Assembly (NCBI GenBank): GCA_026692905.1
Contig: JAPLNL010000039.1
Span: forward strand, 1 to 51,572
Length of the DNA: 51,572 bases
Reading direction: 5' to 3'
DNA from: Planctomycetota bacterium
Lineage (GTDB): Bacteria; Planctomycetota; Planctomycetia; Pirellulales; Pirellulaceae
Shown: piece by piece, positions 28,262-35,623 of the stretch
Layout: each line of letters begins with the position of its first letter
How positions within the stretch are numbered: the stretch's first letter is position 1
The notes under the pieces: model-generated
What the model saw: only the letters and a program-made list of their open reading frames with translations
The model's database searches: none
What the model was told of the DNA's origin: nothing
Made by a program: the position numbers and the translations under genes

Positions 28262-28837
28262 ATGTCGCAATTGCCAATACCGATGGAAAGTGAAGTAGAG
28301 TTGCTGATGCGCAATGCTCAACTTCGCGACGAACTTGAACCCTATTTGGATGAAGCGGTCGATCTCGTTTCGATCCGACATATGTCCTTGGTCGAAGAGA
28401 ACGAGTTTCTCGCCTCCATCCTCGCTTGGGAGCGTGCTCCCACCCTGCCGATCAGTCAGTGGTTCGAACCGGAGCTAAAGTTACCGAAACCGGAAACCCT
28501 TACCGATTCGGAATTGTCTTCCTTGCTTTGGCAAACGATTCAGCAGCTGTACAATCAACGGATCGTGCTTGCACTGACGGATCACTTGAGCGACCGGCAG
28601 CTGTACTGCTTGATCGTCAGGGACATTTTGCCAGCTTACGAAAAACGCATTGCGGAACAGCGCAATTTTCTTCATTGGCACTGCTTGCAAGACAATGACA
28701 TGGAAGGATGGCTCAAGTATTATGCGACGGATGTCGAACGAGACCAATGGCGCGAGGAGAACGGGGTCGAGCCACCAGCGCAGGAATCTCCGCCGTATCC
28801 TCGCAAAATGCCACGCAAACCAAGCAACATGAACTAA
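28262..28837 (+). CDS. Uncharacterised 191-residue protein, coupled to rph
   Basis: I do not recognise this family. The protein is acidic, mostly helical, with no signal peptide or membrane segment, so probably cytoplasmic. Tryptophan-rich helices occur (LASILAWERAPTLP, FLHWHCLQDNDMEGWLKYY) and the tail is Pro- and Lys-rich. Its TAA stop overlaps the RNase PH ATG as TAATG, indicating translational coupling. It is divergent from a MoxR-like ATPase, so it may be that ATPase's partner; this is inferred from position only. Confidence 0.75.
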   Translation: MSQLPIPMESEVELLMRNAQLRDELEPYLDEAVDLVSIRHMSLVEENEFLASILAWERAPTLPISQWFEPELKLPKPETLTDSELSSLLWQTIQQLYNQRIVLALTDHLSDRQLYCLIVRDILPAYEKRIAEQRNFLHWHCLQDNDMEGWLKYYATDVERDQWREENGVEPPAQESPPYPRKMPRKPSNMN

Positions 28838-29541
28838 TGCAAGAACTCAGACGCGTTACGGTCCAGCGAAACTTCACCGAGCAAACTCCAGGCAGTGTCC
28901 TCTATCGATGTGGCAACACGGTCGTCCTTTGCACCGCAAGTTTGGAGAAAAAAGTCCCGGACTGGATGGCGGGGCGAGGCAAAGGTTGGATCACTGCCGA
29001 ATACAACATGTTGCCTGGCAGTACTTCTCCCCGCAAATCCCGAGAGCGAGCCGGCAAAGTGGATGGCCGCACAACGGAGATTCAGCGTCTGATCGGAAGA
29101 TCGTTTCGCGCGGTGGCCGATCTCGATAAGCTTGGCGAGCGATCCTTGACGATCGATTGCGATGTTTTGCAAGCGGACGGTGGAACGCGAACCGCAGCTA
29201 TTACAGGCGGCTTCATCGCGTTGGTGGATGCTGTGAATTCCGTGTTTCGCGGTGTGCCAGCGAACGAGTATCCCATTCGCGGCAGCGTGGCTGCGGTGAG
29301 CGTGGGTATTGTCGATGGCGAACCGACCTTAGACCTGGATTACGCTCGGGACGTTCGAGCGGATGTCGACATGAACGTGGTCATGACCGGAGAAGGCAAG
29401 TTCATCGAGATCCAAGGGACTGGTGAAGAAGCGACGTTCGACGACGACCAACTGGCTTCTCTTTTGAAGTTGGCGAAGCAAGGGATACGTAGCTTGTCGG
29501 AAATACAACGACAATCACTCGGCGACGATTGGCCTTGGTAG
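28837..29541 (+). CDS. rph: Ribonuclease PH
   Basis: Phosphorolytic 3'-5' exoribonuclease that trims tRNA precursors, releasing nucleoside diphosphates; it works as a hexamer. Clear family blocks are GSVLYRCGNTVVLCTASLE, GWITAEYNMLPGST, GRTTEIQRLIGRSFRAV and LTIDCDVLQADGGTRTAAITG. At 234 residues it is near usual size, but its N-terminus begins at MQELRRVTVQRNF. It lacks the first about 10 residues (the RPxGR block) found in most members, and no upstream in-frame sequence supplies them. The start is fixed by the TAATG overlap with the preceding gene. Its 3' end overlaps the convergent methyltransferase by 27 bases. Confidence 0.92.
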   Translation: MQELRRVTVQRNFTEQTPGSVLYRCGNTVVLCTASLEKKVPDWMAGRGKGWITAEYNMLPGSTSPRKSRERAGKVDGRTTEIQRLIGRSFRAVADLDKLGERSLTIDCDVLQADGGTRTAAITGGFIALVDAVNSVFRGVPANEYPIRGSVAAVSVGIVDGEPTLDLDYARDVRADVDMNVVMTGEGKFIEIQGTGEEATFDDDQLASLLKLAKQGIRSLSEIQRQSLGDDWPW

Positions 29542-30240
29542 TTCGCTCTTAGCACGGCTATTGTTGTAGCCTGGCTGTAGGGGACGTGTTTCTTCGTAGG
29601 TCTCTACTTCATTTCCCCACGAGACCCAACCCTTTGCGGGCTCGCGAGCAAAAATTTCCAGGTACGGACCGGGACTGCATCGCTCGATGAGCTCATAGGT
29701 TTCGGCTGGCTTGCGTGAGTGCTCTCGCTTTCGGGTCGAGATAACATTCACTTGACGTCTTCCTGGATCGAGTGTCCGCATACTTCCCTTCAATCCGAAC
29801 AAGATGAGTTCGGTAACATTGCGAAAATAGAAGCCGACGCCTCTGCCATCGGGGCCACCATCCTTGCGAACTTTGTACCAAACGAGGTTCGTCTTGTACT
29901 TAAAGCCCCAAGCGTCCATTAACTCTAGTCCTTCTTTGAGAAGAGCATTGGGGCACCACATGTAAAGGTGGCATGCTTTGGCTGCATGCGCCGCGACCGG
30001 CATGCGTTTTAGATCTGCAAGTTGCATGGTCTCGTAGCGGTTCAAGCGTCGGTGCTCGGGAGCCATTTTGCCGGTTCGGTTCTCAAACCGCCATGGCGGG
30101 TCGATCAAGATGGTAGAGAATCTCTGGCCAACTAGGCCCTCAAGCTCGCTTCCAAATTCGATTGCGTCCGCGCCGAACCGTGTCTTGTTTTCCTGGACTG
30201 GCGAGGTCGCTCCGTTTTCGTCGTTCATAAAGTGCTTCAT
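29515..30240 (-). CDS. MT-A70-family adenine methyltransferase
   Basis: A 241-residue S-adenosylmethionine-dependent N6-adenine methyltransferase of the MT-A70 class, which in bacteria methylates DNA. The catalytic DPPW motif is in STILIDPPWRFENRTGK; later blocks are HLYMWCPNALLKEGLELMDAWGF, FRNVTELILFGLKG and REHSRKPAETYELIERCSPGPYLEIFARE. No restriction endonuclease is adjacent, so it is probably a solitary methylase or of phage origin. An alternate start lies four codons in (30228). It converges on rph and overlaps its end by 27 bases. Confidence 0.88.
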   Translation of the reverse strand: MKHFMNDENGATSPVQENKTRFGADAIEFGSELEGLVGQRFSTILIDPPWRFENRTGKMAPEHRRLNRYETMQLADLKRMPVAAHAAKACHLYMWCPNALLKEGLELMDAWGFKYKTNLVWYKVRKDGGPDGRGVGFYFRNVTELILFGLKGSMRTLDPGRRQVNVISTRKREHSRKPAETYELIERCSPGPYLEIFAREPAKGWVSWGNEVETYEETRPLQPGYNNSRAKSELPRPIVAE

Positions 30241-30282
30241 ATCTAAAGTCGCGATCCGATTCGATCGGTAATCATAGCGACG

Positions 30283-31116
30283 TTACATGAACGAACAAGA
30301 AAGGAATGGAATGGAAAGAAGACGTTTGCTACGTAAACGCCCCGATGGGCGTGGAGGCCGTCTCACTCTCTTTTTAGAATCGCTTGCAATTTCAACGGGA
30401 GGGCGAGGCGACCGCTCTAAACATCTTTGCAAAGTCGATTCCATTGAAAACCGTAGGGAGGGCGAGGCTCCTGCCGAGCCAACGGTGCAAAGGCTCGGCA
30501 GGAGCCTCGCCCTCCCAACTTCCTCCGAGCCTTTTGTTGGGTTCAAAAGCGAGACGGCCCCCTTATCAAGGACGAGGGGGAGATGGTAGCGTTCGCGAGC
30601 TACTTGTGCTACGGTACCTTGATTGTCCGTCGGCTCCACATCGAGTTCGTCTCGTAATTGGTCGAGTGAAACGATGGGAAGCTGCGGGCGATGCTTAGCA
30701 AGCCAGCTGTCCTTGCCGCTTCCTGGCAAACCAGCCATCAGTGTCACCCTAAAGCGATGGTCTCCATGAGGAACATAATGCAAGTCCGGCGTTCGTTGAC
30801 GAAAATAGACAAATCGTGCGTGTTCCGATTGGAATGGATACGGAGCCGAGAAACAGCCGACTTCTTCCGCCAGAAGTTTCCAGTAATGCAAATTTTCTTC
30901 GGGGCGGCTCATTGATTCAGTATCTCGGCCGCGTGTGTCAATCGCAAACAGATGCAAGAGCCGGTTGCTAACCAGCCAGGAATGCCGAACGATTTCGTAA
31001 GTAGGTGATTCTCGTTCGCTCAGAAACACGGGGCGACCATGGTAACGAACCATCCTCGCAATCTCTTCTCGCATTGCCAACTCGCACCCAAGTTCGCGCA
31101 GTACGCTCCTGGCCAC
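30283..31116 (-). pseudogene. Remnant of HD-domain/P-loop kinase protein, broken by repeat
   Basis: The open frame carries the middle of a protein with an HD-like helical region ([21 protein letters not shown], ending [13 protein letters not shown]) and the start of a P-loop kinase ([38 protein letters not shown]). It opens only with a GTG two codons after an in-frame TAG, and the metal-binding front of an HD domain is absent. After VAQVARER the frame loses kinase features and reads into the palindromic repeat at 30397-30516 and then Arg/Pro-rich nonsense. Both ends are missing, so it is probably non-functional. Intact relatives are expected to be RNA-processing or repair-type kinases; that is inference. 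Confidence 0.75.
30397..30516. repeat. Dispersed repeat with perfect 25-bp palindrome
   Basis: The segment 30397-30490 matches 51479-51572 at 88 of 94 positions without gaps. It ends in a perfect inverted repeat with 25-base arms at 30456-30480 and 30492-30516 around an 11-base loop. It lies in the 3' half of the broken kinase gene, where it supplies the frame's abnormal residues. No transposase is encoded, so it would be a non-autonomous (MITE- or REP-like) element. Confidence 0.85.
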
Positions 31117-31171
31117 TGTCTATTTCACTAGCTTGCGCGCTTGCGCGTCGTGCTAAGGTCGTTTCCGTCTA

Positions 31172-31741
31172 CTACTGGATATGTTCGACCACGAACCAAA
31201 CTTGGAGCTCGTTGAGCCGTATCAGGTTGGAGACGATAATGTCGTTGGTACCTAGATCGCCATGTTCCGCGGCTTCCCGAGCCATCGCTCTGGCTTCGAG
31301 CAGGATCACTTCGTGAGCTTGCAGCAATCGCTTGACTTGGGTCTCTGTATCTTCCCGGCCTTTTGGGCAGCGAGGAATCAGAGATACTTCGGCAACATCG
31401 TGTGCCATCGCGATTGAGACGCCTCCGAGAGTTTGTATCCGTTCAGCCAGGATGTCGGCCAATGCCTCTTGCTCTTCGTAGTGTTTGTCGAAAAGCAAGT
31501 GAATCGTATAGAAGTGTGGACCTGACGCTTGCCAATGATGTTTTTTATAAAGAGAACCAAGGGTTAAAGTGTCGGCAAGCAATTGATTGAGATTGTCGAT
31601 ACTTGCTGCGGCAGCGCTTGCTTCCATGGCTAACGGGTTTCGTCGCACAGTGCCATATTCTTGAGACTCGCCTCGAGCGGATGGAATGATCGGCTCTTGC
31701 AAGTGGGATGGAAGTACTTTGGTGATGGTTGAAGTTGTCAT
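31172..31741 (-). CDS. dps: Dps-family ferritin-like protein
   Basis: A 189-residue Dps homologue. Dps forms 12-subunit shells that oxidise and store iron and protect DNA during stress. The ferroxidase-site residues lie in KKHHWQASGPHFYTIHLLF and FDKHYEEQEALADILAERI, the standard H-x(n)-D-x3-E arrangement. The N-terminal tail of about 45 residues is Ser/Thr/Ala-rich with few lysines, so direct DNA binding is uncertain. It opens a run of stress genes in this island and lies 55 bases from the decayed kinase remnant. Confidence 0.92.
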   Translation of the reverse strand: MTTSTITKVLPSHLQEPIIPSARGESQEYGTVRRNPLAMEASAAAASIDNLNQLLADTLTLGSLYKKHHWQASGPHFYTIHLLFDKHYEEQEALADILAERIQTLGGVSIAMAHDVAEVSLIPRCPKGREDTETQVKRLLQAHEVILLEARAMAREAAEHGDLGTNDIIVSNLIRLNELQVWFVVEHIQ

Positions 31742-32009
31742 TTGGATTGGTTCTTTTTTTGGAATAGGAAACGGTTCGTTTGGATATTTTGGTTGTCGCT
31801 TCGCACTGCCGTCAGGTGTGATTTGGTAAACCGACGCGTGAATTTTGAAGTTGGGAGTTTATATGCTTCCGGGCCAACGGTCCGACCGTTTGTTAGCTAA
31901 CGTCTGTATTCGATACAAACCGTCGTGCCCCCTCCCGAATGTCGCTGAGGCTCCATTCGACCTCCCCAGCTTTGCTGGGAGAGGTGCCGTTGGCCGTTGC
32001 TACCATGAG
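31742..32009. other. Intergenic region with one hairpin
   Basis: This 268-base gap lies between the dps start and the stop of the BON gene, both on the minus strand. It holds a hairpin at 31960-31985 (ACCTCCCCAGC, short loop, GCTGGGAGAGGT) just past the BON stop, which could end that transcript. It must also carry the dps promoter. No gene was found. Confidence 0.6.
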
Positions 32010-32657
32010 TCAGCTGACTGTGATCAGATTTTCGACGTTGGTCACACCAGGTGCATGCCAGGCTGCTGCGGCAACTTCTCGACGCTCTTCCCATGACCGA
32101 ACTTGGCCGGAGAGAGTGACTCGTCCTTCTTCTGTAGTGACAGTGATGCATTGAGCGTCTAATTGAGCATTTCGCTTTAGCGCAGCTTCGATCGAATGTT
32201 TGACTTCTGCGGGCATAAGCATTGGCTTGACCTCGATTTTGTTCGAAACACCTTTGACACCGGCCAAGTACTTGATGGCGTGTTCAGCGGAATGGCGTTC
32301 GTATTCCCAAGTGGCCAGACCCGTGAGCGTGACCCAACCGTTTTCGACCGTTGCCAGAATGTGAAGCGGAACCCAAACATGCCAGCCGAGAGTGCTAGCA
32401 ACGGATTCAGCGATTTGTGCATCGGTTCGCAATTGGCCATCGACGACATGGACTTCGAGTTCTTCCGCGATGGCTTTGACCCCTGAGACTCGCTGAACGG
32501 CGAGTTCCGCAGCGTTCTTTTCCGCATAGTTGGAGACGGTTCCGCTCAGAGTAACAACGCCAGCATGTACTCGAACCGTGATATCGCGTGACTTGATGGT
32601 TGAGTCCCAAAGCAGCTCCTCCATGATCTCATTTTTCATCTGTGAATCTGTTTTCAT
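32010..32657 (-). CDS. Triple BON-domain protein (OsmY-like)
   Basis: A 215-residue protein consisting of three consecutive BON domains, each about 68 residues with the V.L.G.V pattern (VVTLSGTVSNYAEKNAAELA, WVTLTGLATWEYERHSAEHA, RVTLSGQVRSWEERREVAAA). BON domains bind phospholipid surfaces and occur in osmotic and envelope-stress proteins such as OsmY. No signal peptide is visible at the N-terminus (MKTDSQMKNEIMEELLWD), so this copy may be cytoplasmic. Its ATG lies about 30 bases after a terminator-like hairpin on the same strand. Confidence 0.9.
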   Translation of the reverse strand: MKTDSQMKNEIMEELLWDSTIKSRDITVRVHAGVVTLSGTVSNYAEKNAAELAVQRVSGVKAIAEELEVHVVDGQLRTDAQIAESVASTLGWHVWVPLHILATVENGWVTLTGLATWEYERHSAEHAIKYLAGVKGVSNKIEVKPMLMPAEVKHSIEAALKRNAQLDAQCITVTTEEGRVTLSGQVRSWEERREVAAAAWHAPGVTNVENLITVS

Positions 32658-32686
32658 CGTGACACCTGATTCTGCCGTCTAGGCAT

Positions 32687-32735
32687 AAAAAAAGCCGATG
32701 CGAATGGACACTTGTGAGTGTTCGTTCGCATCGGC
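32687..32735 (-). terminator. Terminator-like hairpin E2 ahead of the BON gene
   Basis: Read on the minus strand, a perfect hairpin (GCCGATGCGAA...TTCGCATCGGC, with a further AACACT/AGTGT stem) is followed by seven T. It resembles E1 and E3: all share AGTARGCCGAYG before the stem and a CGGC-T(7+) end. It lies about 30 bases upstream of the BON ATG, so it may act as a transcription attenuator. Confidence 0.85.
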
Positions 32736-33042
32736 CTACTTGATAACCAACCCTCCGACGTCCGGAGTGCGTTTTATTGAGTCGTCCAATTGTGTTTTAA
32801 TCTGCGAATACCGTGATAACCGATAATCGCCCGATAGCACCATATCCGTGCGAGACGGATAAGGCAATAAGCAATCTCAAAAACAAATCGTTCATGAGAT
32901 TGCCCATTGCCTTTGCGTCGAAGTGCGTTTTGGTCATAGAAGGTGTCGTGCGATTGGATTTGACCGATGCGCACCGACTTCCCATTGGAAGACTAACTAA
33001 GACGCAGGCCGGCGATTGCTGGTTGGTGTGATGGATGAGTAA
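32736..33042. promoter_or_regulatory. Divergent leader region between two matching hairpins
   Basis: About 300 bases without a recognised gene lie between hairpins E2 (minus) and E1 (plus). A near-perfect inverted repeat at the centre (GCAATAAGCAATCTCA at 32866-32881; TGAGATTGCCCATTGC at 32897-32912; 14 of 16 pairs) means both outgoing strands begin alike. Short frames exist on each strand (plus, ending 33031; minus, 32797-32985) with faintly similar starts such as LRLLIAL and MRLPIAF. They could be leader peptides. Promoters for both sides are expected here. Confidence 0.5.
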
Positions 33043-33092
33043 GCCGATGCAGTGGATTTCTCGAGAGGGAATCGACTGCGTCGGCTTTTTTT
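33043..33092 (+). terminator. Terminator-like hairpin E1 ahead of the oxidoreductase
   Basis: Stem GCCGATGCAGT pairs with ACTGCGTCGGC through one G-T pair, with an inner GATT/AATC stem, followed by seven T (33086-33092). It has the AGTAAGCCGATG entry shared with E2 and E3. The oxidoreductase ribosome site GGAGAA starts three bases after the T-run, so a transcript from upstream must pass this hairpin to reach the gene. Confidence 0.85.
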
Positions 33093-33107
33093 ATGGAGAA
33101 ATCAACG

Positions 33108-33890
33108 ATGAACGCAAATGTTATTACCTACGATCCGCAGAAAACGGCACCTCACGAAACCATTGCTAACAATCGGCGCGTGCTTCTGCAGTGTCGTCCA
33201 CATGGCGTACCCAAGCGAGAAGACTTTCGAATAGAAGTTCTCCCGGCTCCGGTCCCAGGCCAAAATGAAATCCTTCTTCGAACGTTGTATCTGTCGCTCG
33301 ACCCGTATATGCGGGGTCGCATGAGTGACGAACCGTCTTATGCGGCACCTGTTCCTTTAGGTGGAGTGATGGAGGGTGGGACAGTATCCCGCGTCGAACG
33401 CTCAAATCGCGATGATTTTGAAGCCGGCGATCTGGTATTGGGATATGGTGGTTGGCAGGACTTTTCCATTTCGAACGGAGTGGGCTTAACTCGGCTTGAT
33501 GCCAATATTCACAAAACATCGTTGGCTCTTGGTGTGCTTGGCATGCCAGGATTCACCGCATACATGGGACTGCTAGACATAGGACAGCCCAAGAAGGGCG
33601 AAACGGTTGTTGTGGCGGCTGCGACCGGTGCTGTGGGATCGGTTGTCGGACAAATAGCTAAGATTCGTCGTTGCAGGGCGGTAGGCATTGCAGGCGGCGC
33701 CGAAAAATGTCGTTTTGCAGTCGAAGAGCTCGGCTTTGATGAGTGCATTGATAGGCATGACCGCGATCTTGCGAAGCGACTTAAGTTAGCTTGTCCGGCT
33801 GGGACTGCGCAACGAGGATTCTTGATCCTCCAAAGTTTTATTTGCGGCTTGCTCGACCCGAACTTGGGCTTGCGATTGAAAGACCCATGA
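33108..33890 (+). pseudogene. CurA-like NADP-dependent oxidoreductase, C-terminally truncated
   Basis: The first about 230 residues are a typical zinc-free medium-chain reductase of the CurA/leukotriene B4 dehydrogenase type: LSLDPYMRGRMSDEPSYA, then the nucleotide-binding VVVAAATGAVGSVVGQIAK. Members are about 335-345 residues, but this frame ends after 260. After LAKRLKLACP, at about 33798, the family sequence stops and an unrelated tail (AGTAQRGFLILQSF...) follows, running over the end of the convergent gene. The catalytic C-terminal domain is thus missing, and it is probably inactive. ATG 33108 with GGAGAA upstream is the start; an ATG at 33093 lies within the T-run end. Confidence 0.75.
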
Positions 33891-34436
33891 TACACGAACA
33901 TCTACCGTCATCTCGATACTCAAAATGAGGTCTGTCCCGTTTTCACCCTTTGTGGCTTCCAGCGTGGTGCTGTAGGCCCTTAAGTCGCCTGACGGTCCAT
34001 CCGCAGTAGAAACAATTCGGATGTTTTCTGGCTGAATGCGACAATCTTGAGTTAGAAGCAGCTCATTTGCGTTGATTTGCGAATCGTTCAACTTCACTTT
34101 CAGGTGCTTGGTTGCAGAGACGTTTGCCTTGGATTTACCGCGAAGAAAATTACGGAGCGGTCGCGAATCGTTCTTCAAGTCGATATCAACAGACTCGGTC
34201 GTTTCTTCGAGAAGCTTCATTCCGCCGTGATTCACAATGGCCTCGGTCGCGTTGGTACGGACCAGGATCTGTCGGAATGTATCCATATCGACAGACAAGC
34301 TGAACTTACGCTCGGCTCTGACCGACACCGGTATTTGTGTACTAGAAAAGCCGAGAAAGGCCCCTAGGCCGCCAACACACGCCAGCCCCATCCACCATGC
34401 GATGGCGACTGAGCCTTTCCGTTTTGATTTGATCAT
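33786..34436 (-). CDS. Uncharacterised membrane-anchored protein
   Basis: I do not recognise this 216-residue protein. A basic N-terminus is followed by one hydrophobic segment (about residues 10-31), which anchors or exports it. The rest is a polar, beta-rich domain with alternating hydrophobic residues (DLILSIEMTVDVRVSWVF), and the tail is Gln/Arg/Ser-rich. Its 3' end overlaps the truncated oxidoreductase by 105 bases. The last few residues (SPSRTS) are read from former oxidoreductase sequence, so the C-terminus may have been altered by the same recombination. It is upstream of no clear partner; small membrane-protein genes follow on the same strand. Confidence 0.6.
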   Translation of the reverse strand: MIKSKRKGSVAIAWWMGLACVGGLGAFLGFSSTQIPVSVRAERKFSLSVDMDTFRQILVRTNATEAIVNHGGMKLLEETTESVDIDLKNDSRPLRNFLRGKSKANVSATKHLKVKLNDSQINANELLLTQDCRIQPENIRIVSTADGPSGDLRAYSTTLEATKGENGTDLILSIEMTVDVRVSWVFQSQAQVRVEQAANKTLEDQESSLRSPSRTS

Positions 34437-34449
34437 TTCTCAACACTTT

Positions 34450-34686
34450 CTATCGTGGGGCGTTCTGAACTTGATCTTCTTTTTTTTCTAAGTTTAAAAC
34501 GCTTTTCGTTTTTTCCTCAACTGCATTGGCGTCCTGCTTCATCTTGTCCCGATCAACTTGAAAATGAACATCGAGCTTTTCGGTGAGCGGCTCATTGTTC
34601 GTAGTCATGCTAAACCAGCCGCGGAAGAATCCGACGCAAACCACGAGAATGATTAGGATCATAACAACAGAGATGAAGCGATTCAT
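34450..34686 (-). CDS. Small membrane protein, unknown
   Basis: A 78-residue protein whose N-terminal helix (MNRFISVVMILIILVVCVGF) inserts in the membrane. It is followed by a Lys/Asp/Glu-rich soluble tail (about residues 30-78) likely to form a helix. GGAAAGG lies upstream of the chosen ATG; an ATG three codons earlier is also possible. It sits 13 bases before the previous minus-strand gene's start and 41 bases after the DUF3309 gene, so the three probably form one operon. Small anchored proteins of this shape are common near stress genes in planctomycetes, but the function is unknown. Confidence 0.7.
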   Translation of the reverse strand: MNRFISVVMILIILVVCVGFFRGWFSMTTNNEPLTEKLDVHFQVDRDKMKQDANAVEEKTKSVLNLEKKEDQVQNAPR

Positions 34687-34727
34687 GATAAACACAACCT
34701 TTCCAGGAGGAACAACTGTTGATTCGA

Positions 34728-34895
34728 TTACATACCGAGCGGGACGCGACCAGCTAGAACCAAAATGATGAGAACCAACAATAGAAGTCCAAATCCGCCA
34801 CTTGGGTAATAGCCCCAGTTGCGACTATGCGGCCAAGTTGGCACGCTACCCAGGACCATCAAAATCAATAGCACTAACAATACGGTCCCTAACAT
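34728..34895 (-). CDS. DUF3309 small membrane protein
   Basis: A 55-residue protein. Translated on the minus strand from ATG 34895 it reads MLGTVLLVLLILMVLGSVPT, then WPHSRNWGYYPSGG, then a second hydrophobic helix to VPLGM and TAA. Two membrane helices around a conserved WPHSRxWGYxPSGG loop define the DUF3309 family, typical of stress-related gene clusters. An in-frame ATG at 34901 would add two residues. Function is unknown. It opens a probable operon with the next two minus-strand genes. Confidence 0.88.
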   Translation of the reverse strand: MLGTVLLVLLILMVLGSVPTWPHSRNWGYYPSGGFGLLLLVLIILVLAGRVPLGM

Positions 34896-35004
34896 GGTCA
34901 TTCTTCTTTCAATAGGATTGGAACGGAGAGTACCGCGCTAATGTCGGCTTCGAATACTCAACCGACGCAAATGCCGTACCAATAAAACTTGCGTTCGCCT
35001 GCGT

Positions 35005-35040
35005 CGTAGTAAGCCTGTGCTTTTTCACAGGCGAACTACG
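35005..35040. repeat. Hairpin in intergenic region
   Basis: CGTAGT pairs with ACTACG, and GCCTGTG (35013-35019) pairs with CACAGGC (35026-35032) around a CTTTTT loop. It lies between the DUF3309 gene and the histidine kinase leader. No gene was found around it. Confidence 0.7.
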
Positions 35041-35157
35041 CTGCACGTCCATTTGACGGAAGCCAAGCCCATTGCCATGGTTGATTTGCGACCAGCCAGC
35101 ATTCATTCGCCAATGAGAGCAAGTCAAGATTGAGTGGACGATTCCAACTCTATCTAT

Positions 35158-35623
35158 CATTTCAAACTTTCATTTCAAACTTTGCGATCACCCAACATTC
35201 AATTGGCCCGCGAATTGCGGTTACCAGAAATGTCCGAGTAAAAATTGCACTTGCACGGAGCCAAACAACGTTAGGAAAACAAAATGAAAATCAAATCGCT
35301 CGTATCCATTGTTGCTAGATCAGAAAACTCGAAAGATCGTCGATTGGCAATACGAAATTCTTGGTCGCTATCCGAAATGGAAAAACGTCGTCAGGACGCC
35401 ATCAGTATGCCTACGGCTGACTGTCAAACGAGGCCGGGGTACGAATCGAATCGTTCCGGAATTATATTCCTCCGAATCCAGACAATTACCAACCATTGTT
35501 GCTCTTCCGATGCTACCCTTGGCATTGGGGCATGGCAAAGGAACAATTCCACGCCATGCCTCAACTTCGGATGACTCAATTAAAAGTAGCTCGGCGTATG
35601 CTGAGAAACTGGTAAATAAGTAA
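35158..35623 (+). other. Histidine-kinase leader with direct repeat and unproven small frames
   Basis: Two perfect copies of CATTTCAAACTTT stand head to tail at 35158-35183. They are followed by about 100 bases and then a purine-rich AGGAAAACAAA ahead of ATG 35284, which opens a 96-residue frame (MKIKSLVSIV...). A second frame, 104 residues from TTG 35309, ends exactly where hairpin E3 begins (TAA 35621-35623). Neither protein resembles a known family, and both overlap, so at most one is real. The region may be a transcribed leader of the kinase. Confidence 0.4.

Noticed and set aside
34909-35160. An 83-residue minus-strand frame
   Set aside because: It spans the hairpin at 35005-35040, has no recognisable features and looks non-coding.
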